64,000 nt of DNA from Brachynemurus nebulosus (GCA_035578155.1 JAPWDM010000017.1:5592482-5656481), one strand, 5' to 3'. Numbered from the stretch's first letter, positions 11,058 through 23,850 are shown. The notes: generated from the letters alone by a model not told the origin. Made by a program: numbers and translations.

Positions 11058-12544
11058 CTATGGCTTATGATCCTCACAATAATGATACTGTTCAAAAAAA
11101 TGTTTTAAACAAAGAAATTTTTGACACCAACCACATCTTATAACAGCTGGGTCTCCACAAATATGACATTTCGGTTGAGTATCTACATCGGTTTTAAAAA
11201 AAATATATTCGACGGGATAAGCGAAGTAATCTGGTCTTTGTTCTATGTATCCGCTCTTATACCAGGCATATTTAAATGTATCTCTAAAGCGGGGTTATGA
11301 GAACTGATTATGTGCTAGGGATTGTATTTTTAAGATATTATTCCTAGAATGTAGGTCAATATCACTGTCTGAAATGATAATTAAGTCGGGCAATGTTCGA
11401 ACGAATTTCTTCCAAAACCGGAAGCCATATACATCTAATGGTTGTAAAAGCGCTGTTGGTTTTGGTGGTATGCTTAATACTTTTACTTCTTTATCTTCAG
11501 GAATGATATTTTCCACGACAGCTGGGCACTGACCACTCCACGAGTCAAGTAATAATTTATCGGTTTGTGTTAAATATATATTTTGAAACCACCCTTTAAA
11601 ATGGTCTGTTGTTAACTTTCCTGATTTAGATGTCGAAACATATACATTCTTTGCTTTAAATAATAACTGCTGAACTCTAGGACCCAGTTGCCCGGTAGGT
11701 TCTTTTAAAATTAAAAATAAGGTAGAAAGTAACTGACCCTCGGCTGAAATTGTTGGCTGTATAGTATAACTGTGTGTTGTTGCTGACAGCGATTGAATAA
11801 ATTTTTTGACTTTTTAGCACCCTTTTCCATTAATGTTCGACCTGAATGTAACTTTAAGTTAAAACCACTCTGATCGGAATTAAAAACGTTTTGCAATTTA
11901 TAAATTTCAAGATTGGGTTTCACTTCCTTAATAAAGAATTCACATATTTCACTTAAACTGGAAGATTCTTGGCTTGATTTAGTAACGAATTTTATCATTT
12001 TTCGTGATACTATTCCAAAATGCTCCAAGATCCATGTCATTAATTATCGCTCCTCTATCTACTGCATCTTTAAAATTATTTAAAACATACTGATTAATGA
12101 AAATTACTTTGTCTCTCTTACTTCCGCCTTCTTCAACTTGCTTTTCCCACCGATATAACTGCTCCAAATGTTTCATTCTTCTGAAATTTTTTTGTACTCT
12201 TTCAAAAGATTTTCTTTTTTTGCACCGCTTTTCCAGAATTTAACAGCTTCTTTTTTATATTTGAAATCTACAAAATCTTGTTCTCCATATGAACATGATG
12301 GTTCATCAACTTCTCTGGATATGTTTTCATCCGATTCCTCATCATAATCACGAAAGAAATTTTCATTCTGTTCCAGGGTATTTTGGTTAAATTCAGAATT
12401 AAATGCTAACATTAAATCATGTTCAATAATAAACCATGTATCTTCAGTTGATTGAATAATTATGTCCTTAAGTATATCATGTAATTCAATCTCCCGGTAT
12501 GTTATCGGGTATGAGACGAAATTTGTTATTTGAAATGTTGTCAT
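11058..12544 (-). pseudogene. Decayed pogo/Tc1-like DDE transposase
   Basis: Read on the minus strand in three frames, it encodes an N-terminal helix-turn-helix-like part (YRWEKQVEEGG near 12140), then a DDE core with NSDQSGFN, LLLDSWSG and LLQPLDVYGF carrying the three acidic catalytic positions, and a C-terminal Cys/His cluster (KCHICG, CGWCQKFLC). This order fits CENP-B/Tc5-type HTH plus DDE_1 transposases (pogo/Tigger group). Frameshifts near 12220, 12020 and 11800 and an in-frame TAA near 11292 break it, so it cannot make active enzyme. The start at 12544 is the ATG closest to the arm junction; the stop is at 11058-11060. A less likely alternative is a domesticated relative, which the breaks argue against. 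Confidence 0.8.
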
Positions 12545-14505
12545 TAACATATGAGTAGATAGGATATGGGCGTTCTGCACCGGAAGCGGTGCCATAGCAC
12601 CGCCCGGAAGCATGTGCACTGGACCGGAAGTAGTTATGCGCATCTTATGCGTGCGCACTGGACGGGAAGTAGTTTTACGACTGCGCAGATGTCTTACATC
12701 TCGGCGGAAGTTGTCAGTACTTTACTGGTAGCTGAGTACATGTGTGTTGTCAACCAGTGTCTGAATGACCTTGGACGCGAGATGCTACGGTGCGTTAGTA
12801 CGTATGGGTTATTAAAAGATTTGGTCAAAATTTAAATGGACGGAACATACTAGGAATATTTTTTTTATTAGTGTTCATAACGACATCTGTCGGCGTTTTA
12901 GTTCGATCTAATTACATAATCAAACTTAGCATATGTAATGAGTCAACAAGATATATTCACATTAGTCTACTAAAGTACCATATTTAACTTAGAGAGGTCA
13001 GTACATATATTATTTTGCAATATGGAAATAAAAATACATGTTAGATGCACAGCAGGTATCAAAAAAAGTTGTGTGATTTTAATTAAACTGATATTAGAGC
13101 TCGCATACAAAATTTATGCTATATATAATTTTAGCTGAGTACATGTGTGTTGTCAACCAGCGTCTGAGCGACCTTGGCGCGAGATGCTACGGCGAGTTGG
13201 TATGTATGGGTTATTAAGGTAGTTGGTCGATAAAACGATTTTTTCAAAAGATTTTAACGAAACTTCTATAGATATTTATACTTAATTCAATACCAATAAT
13301 GCGAGTCTTTACCGACAAAAAAATTGACCACCTCCAATTTTGAGAAAAATGATTTCAAAGTTTTTATAATTTTTAACACAGGCTCTTATGGAAAAACTAT
13401 TTTTTTAAATAAAATGAAAACGTGTTAAATGAATTTTGATAAAAATTTAATATGTTATAAAATAGAAAAGTTACAAACCATATTTAATAAGAAATAAAAA
13501 TTATTCACCACGCCATTTTTGAATATAATTTATAAACATCATTTTATAACGTTTTTACAATGCTTTTTCAACAATGTTTTTATATCGCTACAACATAAGG
13601 GCGCGAAAATTAAAAAAACAAGTGGTATACAAATATAATCACTGAAGAATATTAATACATTATTTAATTTTTGATAAAATAATTTTTTTGGAAACATACT
13701 TTTATACCTGACTATCTCAGAGCAACTGCGTTAGAAGATTTTATTTGTTCTAGGCAGATTAAATGGCCTTGCCCGCGAAATGTTGTGGATGGATAATCAT
13801 AATGTGTTAGCACAGTAATAGAATTTTACGTTCCATGTATTACAAATACAGTCGCATTAATTTTTATATCTGAAGTTTAGCCAAATCAGCTGCTTTTAAT
13901 CCAATTCGCACACAATTTTGATGATGTTGGATTTTATATAATATTTTAGGCTGCTATCCTGAAAATAATACAATATTCGTAAATATAACAATTAGCGAAG
14001 TTGGTCTAATTTGCTTTTTAAGCTTATAGTTCTTTCATACCTAATTGCATCTGATGTATGTCTTGTGGAATGGGTACCCATTTCCTAGTCATATTTTCAC
14101 AATAAGATATTCTTTCTAAAGCATTTGGATGTTTCATAAAGAAGTCGTCATATTCTTTTATACTGGGGATGAAAGAAAAAAAGGGGACACGAGCATGTTT
14201 TTTATTTTCATCCATTTTTGTTTCTGAAATAAAAATTTTAGAATATTTTACAAAAAATATTCCATTTTTTCTAGCAGACATTGTAAAAATATGAAGCTGT
14301 TTTAAACTTTGGTATTTAGAAGAAAAAAATCAAAATTTTTTTATAACTTTAAAAATTGGCAAAGCACGTATCGGTTTTTATAACACCATATAAAGGATTC
14401 ATATCCAGTGCAGAAATGAAGGTGTGATAATTTTTTGCTGAGAAAAGCAGAGAAATCTCATAGTAAAGATTTTTTAATTAACAAATACTTATAAGTTAAT
14501 ACTTA
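12537..14505. repeat. Inner arm, left copy
   Basis: Inverted match to 24750-26711. It contains a 95-bp direct repeat (12725-12825 and 13133-13225, both with AGTACATGTGTGTTGTCAAC) that is also doubled in the other arm, and a relatively GC-rich end at 12560-12720. The 89-codon frame at 12566-12835 has a counterpart in the other arm but is rich in substitutions and looks incidental. Confidence 0.85.
14024..14281 (-). CDS. Hypothetical 85-residue protein, left-arm copy
   Basis: Intact ATG-to-stop frame starting MSARKNGIFF and ending QMQLGMKEL. It is basic overall, has a small acidic patch (KEYDDFF), no signal peptide and no membrane segment. I do not recognise a family. The copy at 24967-25224 differs at two residues (S/N in the FIPSIKE region, D/A in PQDIH), while at least three of the nucleotide differences are silent. 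It is the only frame intact in both arms. It may be a terminal exon or a fragment of a larger gene. Function unknown. Confidence 0.5.
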   Translation of the reverse strand: MSARKNGIFFVKYSKIFISETKMDENKKHARVPFFSFIPSIKEYDDFFMKHPNALERISYCENMTRKWVPIPQDIHQMQLGMKEL

Positions 14506-14600
14506 AAAATTTTAGAATATTTTACAAAAAATATTCTATTTTTTCTAGCAGACATTGTAAAATATGAAGCAATTTCAAAAGTAGAAATGTTATTTAATGT
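14506..14600. repeat. Short direct duplication of the ORF start
   Basis: TTTTAGAATATTTTACAAAA and TCTAGCAGACATTGTAAAA repeat 14234-14295, the region around the start codon of the 85-codon ORF, just outside the inner arm. Confidence 0.75.
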
Positions 14601-14797
14601 TTCCATTTAGACGATTTCGTATTTGTACTAGAAATGTAACTAATATTCGCATTAGCGAATATAATAAAATATAAATATTCGCATTAACATTCGCATTCGC
14701 GAATATTAAAAATTTAACATTGGTGACATCTCCAATTTTTACCATCTGTTGTTAATGGTATACCTAGATGATAATCCTAGACTTATAAAATTATATA

Positions 14798-15514
14798 CAA
14801 GGTGGTCCAGAATTATGTACCGTAATTGCTAGGGCTGGTAGTACGTTCAAAAATAATGGTACCTGTTCATGTACACTTTTTTTCAAAACTCAATAATAAG
14901 GGAGATACAACTCTGTAAAGGGGTGAAACGAAAACCATTATTTCTTAAATATTTTCTAAACGGCTTTGGATAACGGATTGATATTTTAGGAGTACTTATT
15001 TTGCGTTAGAAGGATTAAATTTATGTCAACACTTATTCCACCACTCATGACTAAAGGGTGATTTTGGGTGGTAGGTGTGAGTTATCACGTCTTTTTTTTT
15101 TAATTTGCAATTATTTAAACAAAATCCTTGATAATATGATTCCTCAGACAATTTCACGCAAAAAAGGTATACTTGTTACATTTCGATAAATATTACCGTT
15201 TTTGAGTAATTTAAAATAAAAGTATCTATTTCCAAATTATCCCCTAATCATAAGTAATGGAATAATTGATACCATAAATTTAATTATCTTAATGTTCATA
15301 TGCGCCCCTAGATTATGAATCCAGTAATCAAAAGCGCCCAAATTTTTTTTTTTTAATAAAGAAGTCAGTTTCGTTCCACCCCTCTACATTTTACCCCACT
15401 GCTTTATCTCCCTCAATATTGGGTTTTGGAAAAAAGTGTAGATGAAAAGGTACCATTATTTTCGAACATACTATCAGCTCCAGCAATTACGGTACATAAT
15501 TCTGGACCACCCTG
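14798..15514. mobile_element. TIR element (717 bp MITE), TA duplication
   Basis: Ends CAAGGTGGTCCAGAATTATG and CATAATTCTGGACCACCCTG are inverted copies extending about 145 bp inward, with TA on both sides (14796-14797, 15515-15516). A partial relative lies at 60303-60415. TA duplication and CAGGGTGG-type ends suggest a mariner relative. It sits inside the 17.7-kb structure, so it is younger. Confidence 0.82.
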
Positions 15515-15962
15515 TATATTTTTTATCTCGAATATTACAGGAAAATATTTCTGCTATTTTATTAATAATTGTTGCATCATATTAAATTGTAACAAACTTA
15601 TTGCATTATATTGTGCAATTACAACCTGTTGAGACTTATTTAGAAGTTGTAAACGCAGATGGTTGAAGTGTGCAGGGGGGAGGAATCAGACTTGTTAAAA
15701 AATTAGTAGGCGCGGGTGATTGAGGTGTGCGAGGAGGTAACCGTGGTTATATATATAGAGGTGTCAACAAACCCCATTTCAGTTATCTGCAAGATATCGA
15801 GGCATAAGCATCGAAGTAAAGCAGCTCCTAATAAAAAAGTTTATTGCTATTTAAGCAGTTATTTTTTGAAGAAATTATTAAAAAATCAAGTAAGAGTATA
15901 AGTAATATTAGGTTATGTTTGAATATTAATAATTTTTTATAATTTTTTTCAGTTGTCCGAAA

Positions 15963-16963
15963 ATGTTCAAGTGTGATATTTGTGACGTTACGAGATGTAT
16001 TAGACCGCCACAAGAAAAACAAGCATATTGAAGAAGTAAACTGTCAACAAGACAACAATGAACAATGCAACAGTCAACACGACAACAATGAACAATGCAA
16101 CAGTCAACACGACAACAATCGGAACGAGCTACAACAATGGATAATGATCAGTCTACTAAAAAATTTAAATCAAATGAAAATGTGACATATTGTGCAGTTT
16201 GTGAACTTGAAATACCAACGCGCAGTTATTAGGGACATTTACGAAACAATTCTCATAAGGATAACTCCTGTAAAAAAATTGCTGAAGATTCGATGGTTGA
16301 TGTGGTAGCAAGTGCATATAAAAAAAGAGTTATCAGCTACCGTATACGTGCTTCTGAAACATTTGTAAGTTTTGAAGATCTTTTAACAAATATAAAACCA
16401 AAAGTGATACAATTGTTGGAGCATGAACTCGCAAATCATATGACATATAAAATGAACATCGAATTATATGGTTTATACAAAAGGGAAACAATTAACAACA
16501 TAGAACGAGAAATAAAATCATTTAACACGAAAAATGAAATCATCAACTAATCTAGAAGAAATTTTCCAAAAACTGAGTAAAATAGCCATTGCGAAGAGTG
16601 AGGAGTTTGAAATGAGTGGAAGTGGATGGAAATTAGAATCAGCTTTATATATGGAAATTAATATTAATAAATTTAATCCTCTTGGCGGTTCATCATACAT
16701 CAGATTACCACAATGGATTGATGTGAAAAGAGCTGTGGTTAATGTGAAAAAATGATGATGATGCATGTTTTGCATGGGCGGTGGTTTCGGCATTATACCT
16801 AGCTGAACGTTGTGAACATCCAGACCGAACATCAGCATATCCACATTATGCAACAGTATTGAATCTGGATGGCGTTAATTTTCCAGTGAGTTTAAAAGAT
16901 ATAAAGACATTTGAGAAAAATAACGATGTAACTATTAGTAGACGTTTTCGAGAACTTTCGTGA
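15963..16963 (+). pseudogene. N-terminal zinc-finger part of a Polinton-like polymerase gene
   Basis: Starts with a C2H2 finger (FKCDICDVT, then RHKKNKH after a frameshift near 15990), followed by a Gln/Asn-rich stretch of three 30-bp repeats (CAACACGACAACAATGAACA), a second U1-like finger (YCAVCELE then GHLRNNSHK) interrupted by a TAG at about 16231, and a conserved region with SSYIRLPQW and ACFAWAVVSALY. This order is typical of insect proteins with zinc fingers ahead of a protein-primed type B DNA polymerase. At least three frameshifts break it. TTTTTTTCAG just upstream, preceded by GTAAGAG near 15890, could be a small intron boundary; that is inference. Confidence 0.72.
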
Positions 16964-18466
16964 TGTTTGCATAAAAACCTACCATCTCGATCCTGCGCAC
17001 TATTTTACTGCACCGGGTTTAAGTTGGGACGCCATGTTGAAAATCACGAACGTTGAACTCGAGCTTTTATTAGATATAGATATGGTACATTTTATAAAAA
17101 ACGCGATAAGGGGCGGGTTAACTCAATGCTACGAACGGTATGCTGAAGCAAATAACAAATACATGTCTGAATATGATGCAACAAAAGCTTCTAAATTCAT
17201 TGAATATCTAGATGCAAATAATTTATATGGTTGGGCTATGATACAAAGAATGCCAGTTAACAAGTTTCGGCGATTAACACCAAAACAAATAGAGAATTTA
17301 GATGTTAATAGTATTAGCGATGATGCTGATGTTGGCTGCATATTAGAGGTTGATTTGGAATACCCGGAACATTTGCATGATTATCATAATGATTTACCAT
17401 TCTGTCCTGAGAATATGCAACCACCAACAGCAACAACTAACATAAAAAAATTAATCGCGAATTTAAACAATAAAAGTCATTATATTATTCATTACCGGAA
17501 CCTGATACAATGTTTAAAATATGGACTAAAATTATCGAAAATACACCGTGTTCTAGCATTCAGTCAAACGGAATGGTTAAAAACATACATTGATCTAAAT
17601 ACAAATTTACGTACAAACGCGACTAACGATTTTGAAAAGGAATTTACAAACTAATGAACAAAGCGGTATTTGGAAAAACCATGGAAAATGTTGACAAACG
17701 AGTAGACGTTCGATTCATAACTCACTGGGACAATATTAAGAAAAAATTAGGTACTAGTACTTTAATTAGCAGACCTAACTTTCATAGTGCTAATATAATT
17801 AATGAAAATTTAACAGTAATTCAAATGGATCGTTTGAAAGTTATATATAACAATCCGATATACTTCGGCTTCACCGTTTTAGAACTTTCTAAAACGCTGA
17901 TGTATGACTTTCATTACGGGTACATGAAGCCTAAATATAATGATAATATAAATTTATTGTATATGGATACGGATAGTTACATATATGAAATTTTTACAGA
18001 CAGTTTCTATGATGACATCAGAAGTAATTTAAATGAGTTCTTTGATACCTCGGATTTTCCAGACTCCAACATTTACAATTTTCCTCGAGTAAATAAAAAA
18101 ACTCGGTAAATTTAAAGACGAGTGCGCGGGAACTATTATTGAAAAATTTGTTGGGGTTAAAGCGAAGTCCTACTGCGTTGTTAAAGCAAATGAGCCGCCG
18201 ATTAAAAAAATTAAAGGGATAAAAAAAATATAGTTAAAAATGATATAACAGTTTCTGATTTTGAAGATTTTGTTTTAAGTTCAACAGATAATCAGCCTGA
18301 TCGATCTATACAGTTAAGATCAATGTATGTTTTTAGAAGTAAAAACAACCAGCTCTATACGCAATTAGTAAATAAAATAGGCCTTAATAATGAGGATAAT
18401 AAACGATTCATAAACTCAGAAAACCCTATAACCCTATAACCTTTGCATGGGGACATTATAAAATTA
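16941..18466 (+). pseudogene. DNA polymerase type B (protein-primed), Polinton-like, degraded
   Basis: The polymerase palm is recognisable: motif A region YLDANNLYGWAM, motif B region NKAVFGKTMEN and motif C YMDTDSY with the catalytic Asp pair. These enzymes replicate the linear DNA of Maverick/Polinton elements and related viruses. The gene is broken by frameshifts near 17650 and 18100 and trails off after 18460. Family members have a 3-5-prime exonuclease domain between the zinc-finger region and the palm; here the frame passes from the N-terminal region (NNDVTIS, near 16935) almost directly to palm sequence (VFENFRDVC), so that part is deleted. Upstream is the zinc-finger relic on the same strand. 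It is non-functional as it stands. Confidence 0.82.
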
Positions 18467-18757
18467 AAGAGTTTTGTTAAAAAACGTCAGATAATTTAGA
18501 TGGTATTTTCAAAAACCCCATAGAAAATTTTTGCATGATGGGCATATATATAAAAAATTTATTATGTAATGTTAGTAGTAAAGATATAAATTAATTTCTT
18601 ACATAAAAAATCACCGCTAAGTATACAATAACTGCTTCAAACGCATACAAAATCTTCCAACGATATCCGCCAGCTAATTCTGTTCGGTAACATCTTCGGT
18701 TTCATTTCCATAAAAAAAAAATAATAAAATAATAAAACGTTATTTTTTATATATAAT
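18467..18757. other. AT-rich spacer
   Basis: No ORF or repeat recognised between the polymerase relic and the hairpin-bearing repeat units. Confidence 0.4.
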
Positions 18758-18990
18758 TTACAAATGTGAAAAGCATAACTATTTAACTAACGTTAAAAAT
18801 GATATATTTTTTTTAAAAAGAATTTAGTTATGCTTTTCACAGAATATTTATAAACCAATAAAACTGATTGCTATAAATTATTATGACAAAGCTGATTGTT
18901 GTAAATAACTAAATACATATGTGATTATAAAAAAATTTATGTGAAATTCTTTTATATTTTTATATATGTAAAATGTAAAAACCATACAAA
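18758..18990. repeat. Diverged repeat unit 1 with 15-bp hairpin
   Basis: A perfect inverted repeat GTGAAAAGCATAACT / AGTTATGCTTTTCAC (18766-18780 and 18826-18840) followed by AAAACTGATTG, GACAAAGCT and CCATACAAATTT landmarks. The same order recurs about 685 bp downstream. Confidence 0.7.
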
Positions 18991-19427
18991 TTTAAAAAGT
19001 ATTAATTGTTACAAACAATCAATTGTTACACAAGTTTTAATGTTGTAATTGTTGAAAACTACAGTTGTTCTGTATAGACTATATGAGTATTTATTGTTAA
19101 GAAAATTCAATTGTTGTGAGAAATCTAGTGTTTTTAAACAATTCAATAATACTACTCATTGTTTTTTAAGATTTAATTGTATTAAATCTAGTTGTAATGA
19201 ACAGAGTATGATGTAAAAAAAGAGTACTTACATAGAAAAAAATTTTTTGTAAAATTGTTGCTAGATATATCTCAGTATCCAGTAATGGTAAAACTCATGT
19301 AGATTTTCAAAATGTTGCAGCTATACGGATAATCATCATCCATCAACATATTCGAATTTTAACCATATATCAGGAATACCTTATAAAATCCGAGCATTCA
19401 CTTAAAAAATAGAAAAAATATTATTTT

Positions 19428-19735
19428 TATATAACTTATAATTAAAAAATGTGAAAAGCATAACAGTGTAATTAATGTTTCAGAAAATTATTTATTATAT
19501 ATTTACAAAATAATTAAAGCATGCTTTTCACAAAAAAAAACAATAGTTATAAAACTAAAAAACTGATTGTTACAAAACATTTTAATTCTTGTGACAAAGC
19601 TAATCCTTTTTAAGGAAAATTAAATACGTATACACACAAGTATGAGAATGATTGTGGTAAAAATTAATTATTGCAATTTATTGTTATGTAAATTTGTAAA
19701 TGCAAAACCCATACAAATTTTAATAATGGTCCAAA
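19428..19735. repeat. Diverged repeat unit 2 with 11-bp hairpin
   Basis: GTGAAAAGCAT / ATGCTTTTCAC at 19451-19461 and 19521-19531, followed by AAAACTGATTG, GACAAAGCT and CCATACAAATTTT in the same order as unit 1. Confidence 0.7.
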
Positions 19736-21339
19736 AAACAGTTTCAAGTATGACTCTTACATTAAATTTTAATTGTAGTCTTAAATGTGTATAAAAATAA
19801 AAAAAAAATGACGTTCAAACTCTTGAAAAATGACAAAAAACTTTCTACAAATCTTCTAAAAATAAACATTTATTAAATAAAACTTTTTTGTTATAGTTTT
19901 ACATTATATGCTATGAATCCCAGCTCAAAATATTTTTAATAGTCTATAATGTTTTTTCAGGATAATGATACCAAAACTCTTACAAAATAGTATATATAAA
20001 ATTTTCTTACTTGGTTCTTGTGCACTGTGTGAATGATTTTTAAAGTTTATCAAGTCAATATCACTACAATAATTGTTTTCCTCACTTCACTCAAAACTCA
20101 CTTATTTAGTTCTATTTTCATTAAAAGTTTTTCACTTTACATAAAAAAATAAAATATTTATTGTAAAACATATAAATTATTAATCTTAGTAAAATATAAT
20201 TTTGAAATTTTCGAAATCACTATTCGAAAACGCAATATTTTTGATTTCAAACACACAAAAACTTAATCACTTTTTCAAAAAATATTTTAGTAGAAGAAAA
20301 ACATGCACAGATTATTAACACAATTATTTTCCATATAATTATTGAAAATGCTGATACTCATTTTTGAATTCTTCAACTGTGAATTCTAAAAGTATATGCG
20401 CTGTAAAAAATATGCATCCCACAACCGGTTTATACACTGATTATGAAAACTGTTACAAGTACATTAAACTGTTTGTTAACTGAAACAATAGGCTTTGTGG
20501 ATTTATAATTAGGTCCAATTAAAGCTCTCTTTTAATAAAGTTGGCAATACTGATATAAATTTAAAGCATAATATTTAGGTTGCTATTTATTGTAAATTCA
20601 CATGTTTATGAATATTACAATGTTTTAATTATAATCAAGTATTCATTTGTCAATGTATTTGCTTAAATTAAAAGTTCAGTTATAATTAGTAAGTGACAGC
20701 TTTTCGTAAGTACTATAGTTTGAAGTGTTACACGAGGTATTATCAAGTCATGTTTTAGAGCAGTAAAAATGTAAAAAATATTCATCCCAAGCCGTTTATA
20801 TGTAATATGCTAAACTATATTATTCATAAAATTGCTTGTTTACTTAATGTAGCTATTAATATAAGTCAGTTTTATTAATCAAAAAGTGTTTAACGTAATT
20901 GTTTTTAAGTCATTTATTTGGGGGAGGGAGGGAAATATTTATTCCTCAGTAACTTGTTTGCTAACAGAAAATCATGTTATGCCGACAAAAGCTAGTTTTT
21001 ATTAGTATGATAAATATATTTACACTAATACTGAGTTCATTAGAATTTATGTGTAGGGGATTATTTTTGGTAAATACCTTAGTTTAAAAAAAATAAATTT
21101 TCACACACTTATTGTATAGCTATTAATATATTTATATTTAATTATTGAATAATTAATAAGTAAGTTAACTAATAAAGAAAATAAGCTGGTCAATCGTTAA
21201 CAAATGAGCTAGAAAACTAAATGGTAGGGTAACTCAAAGCAGTTTTTAATTAGTTAAGTAAACAGGAGGCTGTTCTGAACTGGTTGAAACAGACTGAACA
21301 GCTAAACCGGGTTTGTTTTAACTGTGTCGGTTAACTGGT
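19736..21339. other. Gene-free AT-rich tract
   Basis: No frame longer than a few tens of codons and no terminal repeats seen. A G-rich run (GGGGGAGGGAGGG) lies near 20930. Confidence 0.45.
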
Positions 21340-21442
21340 CCTAAGCTGCTTCTAAGCTGCTTCCAAACTGCTTCTAAACTGCTTCTAAACTGCTCCTAAG
21401 CTGCTTCTAAACTGCTACCAAGCTGATCCTATACTGATCCAA
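21340..21442. repeat. 11-bp tandem array, about 9 copies
   Basis: Unit TCTAAACTGCT with variants TCTAAGCTGCT, CCTAAGCTGCT, ACCAAGCTGAT. It is embedded in a wider stretch (21270-21495) with recurring AACTGGTT/AACCGG-like words. Eleven bp is close to one helical turn, so each unit faces the same side of the helix. Confidence 0.85.
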
Positions 21443-21506
21443 ACATTTTTGAACTGGTTTGCTAGCTGGTACACCAGTTTCGAACTGATCCGCCTAAATA
21501 CGACCA

Positions 21507-21514
21507 TATAAATA
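21507..21514 (+). promoter_or_regulatory. Possible TATA box
   Basis: TATAAATA preceded by CCA and followed by GAGCAG, about 65 bp after the 11-bp array. No matching Inr at the right spacing and no long ORF downstream, so this is weak. Confidence 0.22.
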
Positions 21515-23850
21515 GAGCAGCCTTTAACAGACGAGTTATTTTAATCGTGAAAATTTTGTATTACATATACATCGAATAAGGTTTTACTTTAGAGAAGACG
21601 TTTTACTGTATTTATTTGATACTATATTTTTTTATTACTCTGAAAACTTCTTTTTACATGTACATAATTTTTTTCCACGGAAAACGAAATTCGCAGAATT
21701 TACAAAAAATATATTAACTATATATACCACACACTAAAATGAAATAGATATTTCTAATATAAATTTTATTTAACTTAACAAGATAAAACAGTCCTGCAAT
21801 AAGGACAGATGTATAGTAAATATATTTAATAGTTAGAATTTATCTCGCTCAAATAATATTTATTACTGTTAATTATTATTATGTGCTTATCTTGCTATCT
21901 TGCATATAGGTGTCTAGTAGACTGCGTTGTAAAAAGTTAAAATTATTCATGATATAGAACTTAATGTTCCAAAATTTATTTTTGTATTAAGAACATTAGG
22001 ATATTTTATTCTGAGAATGTACCTCTTTAAAATTTACAAATACTACTTTTTAATTGTATTAGAATCACGGTATAACATTTAATAGCATATTAAAACCACT
22101 GTATATTGTATTTAATAATTCTTAAAAATAATATCATACTGAAAGCATATGAAATAGTTTGAACCACATTAAATAGTTAAATGTATGTACTTCAAACAAC
22201 TGAAATGTTTTTTGTTTAAAGAAATCGTTTTTTATAAAAGTAATTTTCAGTTAAAACTGTTTCATTTTACTTCGTAAATTAACACTAAAATATGTATACA
22301 TAATTTTAAACACGTTGATCTTAATATTATAAATTATTATGAGTTTATTTGCAGAAAAAGATCTATAACAACTTTTTTATATGAATTGTAGGATATTGGA
22401 TTAATTTTGAAAATCGCTGTAAATTTTTTATACCTATTTACGTGACATATCATAAAAATAGTATTAAGATATACATAATTATTAAAAAAGATGAAACAAA
22501 CAGATCCGTATAAGAAGTTTTTAGTTTTTGAAAAAATTTTTTGTTACCTTTACTCATCTTTAAACTACATAAAATCAAAAAGAGGATTATGAAATAAAAA
22601 CTGTAACACTTTCAACATTCTTAAAATACGTGTCAATAAATATTGGTAATAATTTATGCTTATATATGTATGCAAATTAAACATTGAATATTTTAGAAAA
22701 GCAGCTATCAGCTAGTTCGAAAACAATTGGACGATTTGCAGTGTTTACACTGCTATTTCCTAAAGTAATTCAATTTCTAATAATAAAAAAAGCTATCTAT
22801 TAGCTAAATATGTAAGAGTTCCGACCTGAAAATTCATAAAAATGTTGCATCGTTTCTCACGGTATGATTTTAACATTATCATTGCACTAAAAATAAAGGC
22901 GCATACACATTAATCAGATCACTATGCTTCTTTCATATCTAATTATATATACGATATAAACCATAAAAAATGGATTTCGTAAATTAAATTATCAATAATA
23001 AATTTTTTAGAATTTCATAATCATAACTTTGAAAGCCTTATAAATTTCTCATATTTGCTAACGTTAGACCTTAAGCTAAACTTTTATGTGAAGTATACTC
23101 GAAAAACTTCTTACACATGAAATGTATTTACACGTATATAAGTGTACTTGTAATTTGACGAACAGGATCATTTTAAAAGTATTATCAAAATTTTAAATTC
23201 ACATAGAATATAAAGTGTTTCAATTTTCATATTATTAACAAAATTAAAGGCTAATTTTAATCTTAAATAGAAGCGATAAAGATCTGTATCCTGAGAATTG
23301 TGAAAACTAAATAAACAGTGAGAAATTCTAACTTGGTGCGCGTTGAACACGTACTTGGAGAGTTTTTGCTATCAGTTTTCCAGAAAGTCTTATAAATCGT
23401 AAAGAAGGGGCGAGGGGGACTTCTTAGGGTTTGAAATTCCGTAAACCTGGATATGTGAACGTACTAAAAAGAAAAAATAATTTTATTTGAACCATATATT
23501 ACAGATGATTAATTATTCGAATTAGTTGGCAATTGTGATTCGTTTTGATAAATTGTACGATTTATTAAATAGTAAGTATTATTTAAAAATTTTATTTAAT
23601 AATAAAAAAAAATTAAATCCATTAGCAGTTGTTAATATTTTTAAACGTTTAAATACAATGAAATAATTATATTTTATCAATTTTTTTTTTTTTTTTTTTC
23701 AGAAAATGGAATTTAGTGAATACATACTTTTAATACCGCTAACATTAAATTTGTTGTCTTCGGAATATCATATATAGTTGTGACCAGAGATGTATATTTA
23801 AACTATATTCATTATTTATCGAGGATTATAAACTTTCAGTATAATATATA
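21515..23850. other. Gene-free AT-rich tract
   Basis: Nothing recognisable as coding or as a structured repeat. A long T run ending in CAG at 23682-23701 resembles a splice acceptor ahead of the small relic frame. Confidence 0.4.

Noticed and set aside
12566..12835. 89-codon plus-strand frame, similar frame in the other arm at 26418-26687
   Set aside because: It lies on arm sequence that is repeated anyway; substitutions between the copies change many residues and there is no domain, so I treat it as incidental.
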